Positions 10,419-20,795 of a stretch of 64,000 nt of DNA are shown here, piece after piece (positions within the stretch are counted from its first letter, which is position 1; each line of letters begins with the position of its first letter). The position numbers and the translations under genes were made by a program. The DNA lies in assembly GCA_020736575.1 (NCBI GenBank), contig JAGPYM010000007.1:1364001-1428000 (forward strand), given 5' to 3'. Source of the DNA: Thelonectria olida (lineage: Eukaryota; Ascomycota; Sordariomycetes; Hypocreales; Nectriaceae). Under the pieces are notes generated by a model. The model worked only from the letters and a program-made list of their open reading frames with translations. It was not told the origin of the DNA and ran no database searches.

Positions 10419-12731
10419 TCAAAGGAAGTTCCACATCGAATCTATCCCAGAAGTTTCTTCCCAAGCATTCCAGTCCATGGGCATCAAATCCCCTAATACG
10501 GCAGCTTCTGGTTGGCCCAAGCCATCAAACCTGGTCGCGGCAGACCACAGCGAAGGATCAGCTGAGTTTGAGTAAAGGCCAGAAGCAGATACGGGTGGAA
10601 ACTCGGTGCCATAATCTTGCGACTGGAGTTCTAGTTGGTTGAGCTCGTTTGCCAGATAGGGAAAGTCCGTCGCTGTGGTTTGCGGCCCTTGGCTTAACCA
10701 TTGTTGGGGAGCAGGAATCTCGGTCGGAATTGGCTCTTGTTGCACGGTAGCGGCGGTTTGGTGACTCTCTATGTGAGTCGCTCTGTGTTGCTCCGTGCTC
10801 TTGATCAGTTGCATCAAAGGCCTCCATAATCGATCTTCTTTTGCTTCGTCCGACGCCACATCTAGCAATCTCTTGGTCGTAACCCAGACCTGCTCCGACT
10901 CAGGCCCCCATGGTTGTCGGCAGGCTTGGCCAAGAAATATGCCAATCGCATGCCATGGAACATGTCCCGCAAGCTGCCAGCGCCATTGAGCCCAATCAGG
11001 ATCGGTGATGAGCGAATGGACATCGGTGATGATGGTGATGGAGGCCTTGAGGGCTGCTTGGACCAACGCTTGAGACTCTGGCTGAGTTGACGACTTGTGG
11101 ATGACGAGATCGGCTTTGGCAAAGAACAAGGAGCCCATTGTTCTGATGTATCTCTCAAGAGGGCCGTTTGAGCGGATACGGCAGAGATAACAGCGTGCTA
11201 CTCTCGACTTGATGTCATTGTATATCCGAAGCTTGACCTGTAGACTCTCGGAGGCATTGTCCTGCAAGGAATGCACCAATTGCCACAGCTCACAGCGGAC
11301 TAAGCATGGGATCATTCGACTGGACAGCCGTTGATCTGCAATCGGGATTGTTGATGTTGCCGTAGGATCCAGGTCGGTGTCATCGACAATGCCGGGCATT
11401 TCGGTATCAAAAGACGACTCGGATAGCGACAGATCTCGCGTGCCCGGCTTCTGCGATTTGGAGTCGAGGAAGCAAATGTGCCACCACAGGCGACGGCGCA
11501 GTTCCGCCTCTAGCGGACTGCAATGGCGCGCGCCGTCCTTGCGATGAAGCTGAAGAGATTTTGCAACTCGTAGAAGACTTCCTATCAATGGCCATGCGAG
11601 TTCATTGGCCCCAAGGTAGAACAGCACCGTGAGATAGATGACCAAGGCTTGGACGACGGCAATTTCTTTGGTGGTGAGAAAAGCGGCGCGACCGAGAGCT
11701 TGCTCAGTGCTGAGCCTGTATCGCGCAAGGAGTTGCTGCTTCGGGACACTGAAGTTGAGGACGACTGACTCGTCGTCCATTGACATGATGGCAGCGAGGC
11801 AGATAGAGAAAAGCAACGGCTCCATGTTTGGACCGAGAGAGCTGAAGTTCGTCCCTTTCAACTCCCGTATGACTTTTTCCATGCTCGGCACGTGAAGAAT
11901 CTTGAGGAATGGGTCAACGTTGTCGACGTATGTTTGCCAGATGAACAGCATTTGGGAGGGAAGGGGATTAAGTGCATCAAGGCTGCCAACGTTGGCTGTC
12001 CCGAACACGAAGCTGTGCTTGCCATGAGGGCCCCCGGAAGACGCCTCGGATGCGCTGGGATCCGTCAATCCAGCCGAATCGGCTACATCATGCATAGCTT
12101 CAAAGATATGGTCCACCTATGAGTGAAAGTGTGAGTATTCATCCGGGAGCAGTTGATCTTGTAGTGAACGTACCTCGTCGCAAAAGACGGACCAGAAGCG
12201 ATTGCCGACATGAAGACTCCCGTCTTTATCCACGACCAATCGACCAAATTCTTCGTCAAACTCACTCCCAGCAGGTGTCGCTTTAACGCCAAATGCTTCA
12301 CTACCAGAGCTCGTTATGGATTGCACCACGGATCTGGCATCCGACTGAGTCGCGTCTGGACTCGATGTGCTTCCAGTCACAGTGACGGAGCTTGAATGAG
12401 CCGTTGCTGGATGGCTGCTCGGTGCATTGGGACCATCTTCGACCTGGCCAGCCAGCTCAATGACAACGGTTTCAAGGCGTCGTAGGCGACTCAGAAGCTC
12501 CGATTGCTTCTGTGCGGGAGACCTCCACGCTGCCGGGTCTGCTCTTCGGCGTGGAACCCGTCCAGTGACGGGATAGTGACATTCGACGCCCGCTTTGGTA
12601 CAGTTGGAGCAGGGATCTCGTCTGTCGCACCTCACTTTACGGCGTCTACAGATGACGCAGCTCCAGATTTTGAGTCCATTTTCCGAGACCGCAGATTGCT
12701 TGTCCTCAGGCGATGTTGCGATTGCTGACAT
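10419..12731 (-). CDS. Second Zn2Cys6 fungal-specific transcription factor
   Basis: Exons 12731..12174 and 12116..10419, 751 residues. The 57-nt intron has GTACGT and CATAG ends and joins ...VFCDE to VDHIFEAM in phase 0. The start at 12731 (MSAIATSPEDK) is preferred over an in-frame ATG at 12872, because sequence between the two is not DNA-binding-domain like. The zinc cluster is CVICRRRKVRC, then DPCSNCTKAGVEC, with linker RVPRRRADP and a short coiled coil (QSELLSRLRRLETVVIEL). The Fungal_trans core includes SLLRVAKSLQLHRKDGA and ELRRRLWWHICFLDSKS. Nuclear regulator. It is divergently transcribed from the AIF-like oxidoreductase across 511 bp, which makes that gene, or itself, a natural candidate target. 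Confidence 0.92.
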
Positions 12732-13242
12732 GGTGGGAGAAGCGTCGGTGCATCGGTGGTTATCAATGCCGATGCCGTCGAGGACCAAAGCGATGGGACA
12801 AGGCGCAGAAGAGTAAGTTTGTTCCGAAATGGGATGTTTGGCACGGTAAATTTGTCCCTTTGAGGCCAACAAAGTGAAATCTCGGTGCAGGACATTGGCC
12901 GATGAGGGTGAGATTCACATGAAGGGCTGAGGCGGGGACGGATCGGACGTCGCTCTCGGACACGGAGCTCGGTCAAGATGCTCATCACGCTGAGACCGGA
13001 GATCCACCCCGATGGCGATGGCACTAATAGGGGGTACATCGAGCTTTGCCAGACGCCGGGTAAAAAAACCTGCCTAAGTAAGTACTCATTGATATCACCT
13101 TATCTCCATACAAGGCCACCACGCCCGATATTGCAGTTCTTGATGGCCTTCAAATACAAGACATTCCCCTTTCAGCCTCCAAGAGACATTCCGTTATTTA
13201 TTCTTCTCTCGCTGCCATAATTATCCCGCAGTCACACCCAAC
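12732..13242. promoter_or_regulatory. Bidirectional promoter region
   Basis: 511 bp separating the divergent Zn2Cys6 gene and the AIF-like oxidoreductase. Open frames overlapping it are shadows or leader sequence. No recognised operator, but by layout both promoters must lie here. Confidence 0.55.
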
Positions 13243-14388
13243 ATGGCAAAAACAGTCGTCATACTCGGTGCTGGCTGGGCCGGCCTCCCTCTTGCGCACA
13301 AGCTGCTCAAACACACCCTCCCAAAAGTCACTGGCCTCAAAGTCGTTCTCGTTTCGCCAAACAGCCACTTCTTCTGGAATGTCGCCGCTACTCGTGGAGT
13401 GATCCCCGACGAAATACCTGACGACCAACTCTTCTTGCCGATCCAGCCTGGCTTTGACAAGTACTCCTCTGAAAACTTTGAGTTTGTCCTCGGCAAAGCA
13501 GATGGCATTGATAGAGCGGGAAATGCCGTCAGTGTGGCCTTGAATGATGGGGTTGAGCGCAGGGTATCCTATGATCAATTGGTCATCGCTACAGGAACTT
13601 GCCTTGCTAGTAGTCTTCCGTTCAAGCCCGTCGGAAGCCACGAAACTACCCTTTCTGCATGGCATGATCTCAAAAATCAAGTCAAGCATGCAAATTCCAT
13701 CATCGTTGCTGGTGCCGGAGCTACTGGCGTCGAAGTCGCAGGCGAATTGGCCGCGAGATATGGCGCGGAGAAGCAGATCACTCTGCTTGTGAGCGGAGAA
13801 CTACCACTCGAGGGAACTCTTGCTTCCGTTCGAAACTGTGTCGACAAGGATCTCAAGCGTCTCGGTGTCAAACTGGTGACTCAGGTTCGCGTGACGGGGA
13901 CAAAAGAGGCAACTTCAGGGAAACAAACCGAGGTTTCCTTGTCCAATGGCTCTACTCTCACTGCCGACCTCTATCTGCCGCTTCACGGCATCAAGACAAA
14001 TACGTCATTCGTTCCCATGGACTTGTTGGACTCGAACAACAACGTCAAGCTCGATGGACACATGCGGGCCGTTGGCACGAAGAACATTTGGGGCATCGGC
14101 GACATTGGCGACATTGAGCCCAAGCAGCTCACAGTGACGGACAACCAGATCATTTACCTGGCGACTGCGCTTGACGCAGCATTGACGGGCGCCGCGGATA
14201 CGGCTCCTTACCAACCGACGGACAAGAAGATGATCTTTTTGTCGCTGGGAAGGAAAATGGCGACTGGCCAAATCGGCAACTGGAAGCTGTTTGGGTTCAT
14301 GGTTTCGTATGTCAAGGGGAGGAAGCTGTTTGTTGACACGGCTGAGGGATATGTTGGTGGGAAGTATCTGCGGCACGCTGCCATGTAA
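13243..14388 (+). CDS. AIF/AMID-like FAD-dependent pyridine nucleotide-disulfide oxidoreductase
   Basis: Single exon, 381 residues. The N-terminal FAD-binding Rossmann motif VVILGAGWAGLPLA starts at residue 5, a second dinucleotide fold IIVAGAGATGVEVAGELA lies near residue 155, and the C-terminal FAD-contacting WGIGDIGD near residue 290. This order is typical of AIFM2/AMID and type II NADH dehydrogenase relatives. The chain lacks a mitochondrial presequence and redox-active cysteine pair. Family members oxidise NAD(P)H and pass electrons to quinones; the actual acceptor here is unknown. It sits next to a divergent Zn2Cys6 regulator. Confidence 0.88.
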   Translation: MAKTVVILGAGWAGLPLAHKLLKHTLPKVTGLKVVLVSPNSHFFWNVAATRGVIPDEIPDDQLFLPIQPGFDKYSSENFEFVLGKADGIDRAGNAVSVALNDGVERRVSYDQLVIATGTCLASSLPFKPVGSHETTLSAWHDLKNQVKHANSIIVAGAGATGVEVAGELAARYGAEKQITLLVSGELPLEGTLASVRNCVDKDLKRLGVKLVTQVRVTGTKEATSGKQTEVSLSNGSTLTADLYLPLHGIKTNTSFVPMDLLDSNNNVKLDGHMRAVGTKNIWGIGDIGDIEPKQLTVTDNQIIYLATALDAALTGAADTAPYQPTDKKMIFLSLGRKMATGQIGNWKLFGFMVSYVKGRKLFVDTAEGYVGGKYLRHAAM

Positions 14389-14827
14389 GAACATTGGCGA
14401 GTCGATTGTATTGCCAGTAATAGATGCTTGGCAATAATTCTGTCAGGGATTGCATTAATCGTAATAGTTTCAATAAATCTAGCAATTCGTGTTGCGTTGA
14501 GTCACCGATACAGCGTCACATGGACAGCAAGTCTGGGCACGGAGAGAATAATAGCCCGGCTCGAACTGCAGCTATTCCAGCCAGGGTACGAGTGGCTTGA
14601 AACGAACAAATGAATTGCTCCGGGACGCTCGGAATGGTCCGCAAAGCGATCCATTCACCTTGAAGATCCATCGACTAGGGAACCGCCGGGTGTAATCGGG
14701 AGTAATTTGGCTCGTCTGACAACCTTAGCTTTAGGTGAAGGATCGGAAGCGAAAACGAATAAAAAGAACGTGGTCGGTTATGTGAGCAAATATTCGTATT
14801 GCCACAATTCTTCTCCGAATCGTTACA
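14389..14827. other. Intergenic, no gene seen
   Basis: 439 bp between two plus-strand genes. It should contain the 3' end of the oxidoreductase transcript and the promoter of the gene at 14828. Small open frames have no family signature. Confidence 0.4.
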
Positions 14828-15661
14828 ATGGCATCTCGAAGTTTCTCGGTAGGGAAGGTTGCCGTGTCTTTGGCGCTGGCCGCCGGGGGAACATACGGAT
14901 TCTTGGTCTATAGACGAACGAGGGCGACGGATTCAAAACGGATTCAAAGATTCGACAGAATCCCGGACGCTTTTCGACAGTCTCCAACTATCACCAAAAT
15001 CGTCAATGTGAAGAACCATGCAGCAATTGGGGACTCACGGTTCATCGCAATCGACATTCCTTCCCAGCACCAGCACTTGTCAGACGAAACCCTCCTAGCA
15101 AAGTTCGTTCAGGGCTTCTTTGGGGGAGTTGTCATCAGTCCAGAGCGGATGACGCTGCAGACTCTGGGTTTAAACCTCGTACACTTTAGTCGTAAGTCAA
15201 CTGGACTGAAGGGTTGTGAGAATCGACTGACACGAGAAATAGAAGCTCAGATCCCAGCAAAGGCTCCTTCACCAATATGGCGTAAGAACCAGTTGTCGGA
15301 CACGGCACTGCCTCCTTTGCATTCCGTCCTGTACGGAGTCTTTCAAGTGCTTGATCTACAGTTGACTACGGAAGACGACAGTGAAGGTAGAAAAGGCGAC
15401 ACGGAAAGCCACATAGATTTTGGATTCGGCAGCGATCAGGTAGGATTTGCTGGCGCTCATCGATTCTCCGTCGTGAGACCAAAGAAGGATCCCAACAGCG
15501 ACGTCGAGACGGTTCAAATCCATTACCACAGTACGGCTTGCAACCCAAAAACCAATAAACCGATGGGACCGGCCTTTATGTTCCGGTTTCACGAGGCATA
15601 TGGCGAATTTCTATTCAGGGAAGGAATTGCCGAGGTGGTATCTTATATCCAAGGAGCATAA
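14828..15661 (+). CDS. Membrane-anchored protein of unknown function
   Basis: Preferred model has exons 14828..15191 and 15243..15661, 260 residues. The 51-nt intron has GTAAGT, a GACTGAC branch site and an ATAG acceptor. Its length is a multiple of three with no stop, so an unspliced 277-residue form is equally open. Residues 8-28 (VGKVAVSLALAAGGTYGFLVY) form one hydrophobic segment followed by RRTR, a signal anchor or a mitochondrial inner-membrane-type anchor. The rest is soluble, with a conserved-looking block FGFGSDQVGFAGAHRF and a C-terminal domain GPAFMFRFHEAYGEFLFREG. I do not recognise the family. The coding signal is supported by a long frame, a good intron and a defined end. Confidence 0.7.
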   Translation: MASRSFSVGKVAVSLALAAGGTYGFLVYRRTRATDSKRIQRFDRIPDAFRQSPTITKIVNVKNHAAIGDSRFIAIDIPSQHQHLSDETLLAKFVQGFFGGVVISPERMTLQTLGLNLVHFSRKSTGLKGCENRLTREIEAQIPAKAPSPIWRKNQLSDTALPPLHSVLYGVFQVLDLQLTTEDDSEGRKGDTESHIDFGFGSDQVGFAGAHRFSVVRPKKDPNSDVETVQIHYHSTACNPKTNKPMGPAFMFRFHEAYGEFLFREGIAEVVSYIQGA

Positions 15662-16028
15662 CGACTCTATTTACATTAGGCCTTGATGGCGACGGCTTGA
15701 ACGCGTCTGAATTAGACAATCTCTGCTTATAATCAAGAACCCATTCAAGGGAGTATTTAAAGACTTTTTATAGGTGACAAAGCGAAAATAATTGAAATTA
15801 TCTGGCATGAAAACCGGGATAACCTCCAACGCTCCATCTAGTAACAAACAATGAGCGAGTTTCTTGGGATGTTCGGATCAAATCATTTTCCAAGTGTCTC
15901 CAGACCTGGCATACAGGCCAGTCTGTACCTCAAAGCTGACCCAAGACCTTCCGCCGTTTAAAACTGTGCGTTGCTTCCACAAGAGAAAACGCCGCTGATC
16001 GAGCTATCTTCCGAGTTGAACGAGTCTA
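15662..16028. other. Convergent 3' intergenic region
   Basis: 367 bp between the stop codons of the plus-strand unknown and the minus-strand permease. Partly AT-rich; both 3' untranslated regions should lie here. No gene seen. Confidence 0.4.
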
Positions 16029-17472
16029 TCAATCCCGTAACTGCAGCCCACAAACCAGCTCCGTTAATAAAAAGGTCATTGCTATAAGAAGACCACATGA
16101 CACTGTCACACCCGTTTTCTTCCATCCGTTAAACTTGGCATCCCAGTTTGAATGCAGCCAAAAGATGGCGCTGAAGCCGTACGTAAGCCATCCGACAGTC
16201 GTGGCTGAGCTGATGGACAAGATGGAGTCGAAAATTGGAATGACGTTGGAAATGATAAAAGTGATGATCCAAAAACTCGTGACACAAAAGACCCAGGTCG
16301 ACCAGGAGGTGAAGGTGTTGGCAGTGAGCTGATCAACCGCGTTTCGCTGGCGCATGATAGACACATAAACATACTTGCAGCCCGTGTGTCCGATCGACAT
16401 ACCGGTTGATGTAACGGCGGGTAGTACAACGCCATAAGCCACTTTGGCTGGGATAGTGGCAGCAGTGCCTAGAATAGGCGAGGTCGTGTACTCTCCCCCT
16501 AGGCAGTATAGAATAATAGCGATTCCGGTATAGAACACCATGCTGCCTCCTTCCAGCCAAGTGAGACAGTAGTTGAAGTCCTTGTCTGGGTCAACCATTT
16601 CGGCCATGTATGTAACGAACACCATATTGCTTGCATAGGCAAAAACAATCTTGAGACACGCCGTGAGTCCTTCGCTAAAGGTTGGGTTGCCGACGATCTT
16701 GATCTCCCTATGCCAGTCGTCGGGGGCAGCAACAGGGCCACTGACGCCTAGACTGACAATGACTATCATGGCCGCGGCGATGACACTCACAGCGTTGGGT
16801 ACACCGCTAAGAGAGACGAACTTCATCGTCCTTGGAAGGCCAAGCATGCAGCACACCAAAGACGCTACCGTGATGAATGTGACGGTGCAAGTCGCATGGT
16901 CGCTTAGCGTGTTGAAAGCGATTGACATTGTGACGACTGCAGAGGCGGCAGTGAAGAGCAGTTGGATCATGAGCATGATTCCGGCGGCAATCTCGAATGG
17001 TCGTCCGCCAACAACCCTGCACATATCAACAATATTGACCACGTGTGGGTGACGCCTGTAAAATTGGAGAAGCTGGTAGGCTGTGTACCACGACATGGCG
17101 CCGATGCCAATGAGAGCAATGATTCCGGGGACCATGCCCATGGTCTTGAGGATGGAAGGAAGCGACAGGATCCCAAGACCGATCTATACATCACCGTTAG
17201 TTGACTAGTACATGATAATATTGAGTGTGGAGGGATCTTGCCTGGTTGGTAAACATGACCAGAATGGTATCCTTTCGGCGAAGAGTGCGGTAATTGTTTC
17301 CGCCTTGGCTGAAAATATTATCAACTGGCTCGGCGGCGACTGATTTGAAGTCGACGGGGCCTTGGAGGATGTTGCTTGAATCCGATTTGATGTGTTCAGC
17401 ATCAGATCCGCTGGATGTGTGGAACTGGCCTTGGGCGACGGCCACCTTATCCTTTTCGTCGACAATCTCCAT
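16029..17472 (-). CDS. Neutral amino-acid permease of the AAAP family (MTR-like)
   Basis: Exons 17472..17242 and 17183..16029, 461 residues. The intron begins with GC (GCAAGA) instead of GT, has a CAACTAAC branch site and TATAG acceptor, and is the only join restoring the conserved N-terminal block FTNQIGLGILSLPSILKTMG. A hydrophilic N-tail of about 75 residues precedes about 11 predicted membrane spans, with family motifs such as GGRPFEIAAG. The size matches Neurospora mtr-type permeases (about 470). Family role: proton-coupled uptake of neutral and aromatic amino acids at the plasma membrane. Substrate range is not readable. Confidence 0.9.
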
Positions 17473-19280
17473 TTTGATGTTGATCCAGGTACTTGTTGAG
17501 TCCAGGAGAGAGAAGTCAAGAAGGAAAGAAACAAAGACTACAGAGTTGATAAGTAACTTGAATTGGTCAAGGCCAAGTCTGATCTGTCACAATGAACCGT
17601 GTCTTGGAGTGAAGAAAGGGCTGGAGAAGAGGATAGGCTAGTAAGAAACGGGAGACAGAGTCTGTATTTATACTAGTCGTCCATAAATCGCTCTGCGCTA
17701 CCAAGTGGCGAGTTGGTCCATGGAAACAACAGGAGTCAAGTCAATGGCATGATCTTCTAGCCTTGAATCAGTCGAGAACCGTTGTCTTCTAGACAACCAC
17801 TGGAACAATGCGGAAGCAGTCAGCGTAGCCCGTGTGCAGGGGAAGCTGGCCTTGTCCTTGGTGTCAGAGAGTCCTCTGTTGAACCAAGCATTTCACAACG
17901 CCCGCAGGGTCTCTGGGTTATCAAGGACAAGTGGAGAGAAGGGGTGGGGTGAGGGTCTGGGGACACTTGCTGTCGATTCCCCAGACTGTTTCGTTGCGAA
18001 CCCCTGTGGGAGAGCGGATGATGAGGGAATGCTCCGTCGAGTTCCCCGGTTCAAAATCTGGGGCCGGAGTTCCGCGGTCGCACGCTCCATTGATAGATGC
18101 GGAATGAATAATGGCTGCTCGTAAAGTAAGTAAATACGGTTGTGTCAGGCTTGAGCGGAACGAACAGGAATCACATCCGCTACTCAAACCTACCAGAGAT
18201 GTCTTGGTGGCTCTGCTTGCTAGTGAAAGAATGTCACTGCTGTAACATTGAGGCTTCAGTGCATTTGAACTGGTAAGAACTCATCCCAACAGCATGTACA
18301 AAGGTTCCAAAGCATAGAAATTGAGTTACGGCGCAATATGGTTGTCTGATTGTACTTTGGTGGTAACTTGTGGAAGACTGGTAGTTCTCTCTACCTTGTT
18401 CCTCAACTTACTGCCATATGTGAGGCTCTGCGGATTGAGCCTAGTTCCTCTCAAGTTGAAAAATAACACTCCTCACATATAAGCCTTATCATCAATGGTT
18501 GTATCAAAGATCCTGCTCATCACAGTTATCTCTTCAAGGTCAGCTATCAGTACCAACACCATTTCCCTTTAGTCGGAAACAATTATCATGAAATCAAGCG
18601 TGGGATAGCTAACAAGGCAAGAGACCTCGTGTCAGACTGTCAGTGCCCAACCTCCGCCACTGTGATGAGCAGGGGCTTCCAAGACTCCTCGAGAGTTATA
18701 TCCATCACAGACCAGGTTTCAAGAAACAACAAAGCCGTCAACATCCTCTTTTGCTCTCGAGTCTCGTCTGAAGGGCCGAATTTGCAACTGCCATGATCCA
18801 CTCCCTTGGCACGCCATGATCCAAGGGTAACTCACTGCGAAGATGGCCCAATTTATCTCCACCGCATGAGGATGAGGTGGATGCAAATGCGAATGGCCCG
18901 AGCAACACCAGGGCGGGCCATCGCCAACTCCTTCTTCTCCAGGTCAGGAGAAATCGATTGCGAGATTCTGCCAAGAGTCGACATGGAGAAACCTGACCAT
19001 TCTCATGTTCCAATTGACGCATCACAATGTCGCCAATGGTCAGAAAGAGAAACGATGCCGTAATGGTTAGGAATACTTGTGAGTCAACTGAAGATCCTTC
19101 CACGATACATACTACTCTTCATGTCAGGTCAGGTATTGGTGGTTAAATTAATAACTTCATGTTGTTGCCCGGGTTTCATGGTAAGAGGAAATCTTCACAT
19201 AATGCAATCAAAATGAAGACGTATCTTGTCTCCAATGAAATATAGATGCCAAAAGAACCCAATTTCTAAACGCTGCACCC
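17473..19280. other. 1.8 kb intergenic stretch
   Basis: Begins with the permease promoter. Several short open frames (the longest 121 codons, minus strand, 18738-19103) lack motifs, family resemblance or sensible splice context. I see no gene. A TTCAAAA hairpin near 18036-18060 superficially recalls a tRNA T-arm but lacks the other arms. Confidence 0.4.
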
Positions 19281-20380
19281 AGTGTGTGCGTATGAAGCAG
19301 TCGTGGAGAGAATCAAGCGGCAGAACTCCCGCCAAATGGAACTTGCGATGCAGGCTCTGCAATAGATCACTTGCTCCAGAAGACCGCTCTTCGCAGCGGA
19401 ACTTCAGCATGCTCTAGCCGCACGAAACCATCAACGCACGATTCTCCCCAAAGATGTCGTTCCAATTGCAGACGTTGTATCCGCGTGTGCTGGGCTCATC
19501 GAAGTCGATCGACTAACAGACCTAGTACGGTTCGTTCACGAGAGAGAAAGCGCTACCAAGTCCGCACATCGAAAATGACTGGGGTACACTTAGCGACCTA
19601 CCTTGGGATCACGAAGGCCGTGAGAATGCTGCTTGAGGCAGAGTTCATCGACCAAGAGGACGGACGGGGTAGGACCGCGTTGTTTTATGCCGCCGAACAC
19701 GGGCATGAGGATATTGTCAAACTGCTTCTCGAAACGGGACAGGTCGCTGTCAACCCTGTAGATGATGAGACGTCGACACCCCTTCTCCAAATTACGGCGC
19801 GAGGCTTGGGGCCTCTAGGCTGCTCTCATACGCCATTCTCGCAAATGATGAGGGCGTAGTCAAGGTGCTACTCGAAAATGGCGCCGACCCAGACTCAGCA
19901 TTAGATTTGACCGGATACCTCTATTTGAAGCCGCATCAAGGGGCGAAATGGCCATCGTCAACATGCTGCTTCATCACGGCGTCGACAGATGCCAAGGACC
20001 TTATGGGTCAGGCGGCGTTCTCATGGGCAGCCAGATACGGACAATTGGAGATTGTGAAGAGGATGATGGGATTGTGAGACGTTGATGTGGACTCTAGGGA
20101 TACTTATGGATGGACGCCGCTGTTGCATGCCGTCGAGAACAACCATGAGAGTGTCGTCGAAGCGCTGGCTATGTCGAAAAAAGTAGATGCTGACACGAGA
20201 GACAAAGATGGCCGGACACCGCTCTCATATGCTTCCGAGAGCGGATATACGGCTATCGCTCGAGTGTTAGTCGACACGGGAAGGGTTGACGTTGAACGGA
20301 AAGATGGAAAATGGCGGACAGCGTTCTAGTATACATCTATGCATGGGCACGATGCCATGCTTTATCTACTGGAGTAAGAT
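19281..20380 (+). pseudogene. Decayed NACHT-ankyrin (STAND/NLR-type) gene fragment
   Basis: Read across three frames, the segment gives the end of a NACHT/winged-helix region followed by ankyrin repeats. It starts with YEAVVERIKRQNSRQMELAM, then ALQ, a TAG at 19363-19365 where family members have Trp, then ITCSRRPLFAAELQHALA and VSACAGLIEVDRLTDLVRFV. Ankyrin-type units follow in changing frames: TGVHLATYLGITKAVRMLLE, GRTALFYAAEHGHEDIVKLL, LSYAILANDEGVVKVLLENG, YGWTPLLHAVENNHESVVEA and GRTPLSYASESGYTAIARVL. At least three frameshifts and stops at about 20075 and 20327 break it, and the NACHT P-loop half is missing. The TGG-to-TAG change is compatible with RIP-type C-to-T mutation but one site proves nothing. 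Not functional as a receptor. Confidence 0.85.
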
Positions 20381-20795
20381 ATTGGGATGCTAGAGATAAT
20401 AAAAGAATCTCACCAGGGTGAGGATATTGGCCCCCAATACTGCTTCGTAAATATACAAGATGTAGAGTCGGGGTGGTATTAATTGGAAACCCACCGTCTC
20501 CCACCAGCGACAACGCCTAGATCTTCATCCGCTCTGCAGATCCTAAGTGCATGAACACAAGCTTTTATTATAGCACCTCAGCTACCATGCGTTCTAGCAA
20601 GTATGAATGCTTGTGTGACTTAAGAAACTATCGAGTTCTGGCCAGTGAAGAACATGCGTCACATCCAGCTTCATCATTCACCCACCTACACCACTACATG
20701 TAGCATCATTCGGAGTCATGAAATATTCATAAAACGACTTGAAGCAGACATATATCAAATGACACATTTCAAACCCTCGCTCTCCTCCGCTTTGC
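20381..20795. other. Intergenic, no gene seen
   Basis: 415 bp between the ankyrin relic and the 3' end of the M20 gene. No open frame with family resemblance. Confidence 0.4.

Noticed and set aside
18036..18060. tRNA-like T-arm
   Set aside because: Loop is too long for a T-loop and no D-arm, anticodon arm or acceptor stem can be paired around it.
18738..19103. 121-codon minus-strand frame
   Set aside because: Has a short hydrophobic run but no motif, no splice context and overlapping alternative frames of similar length.
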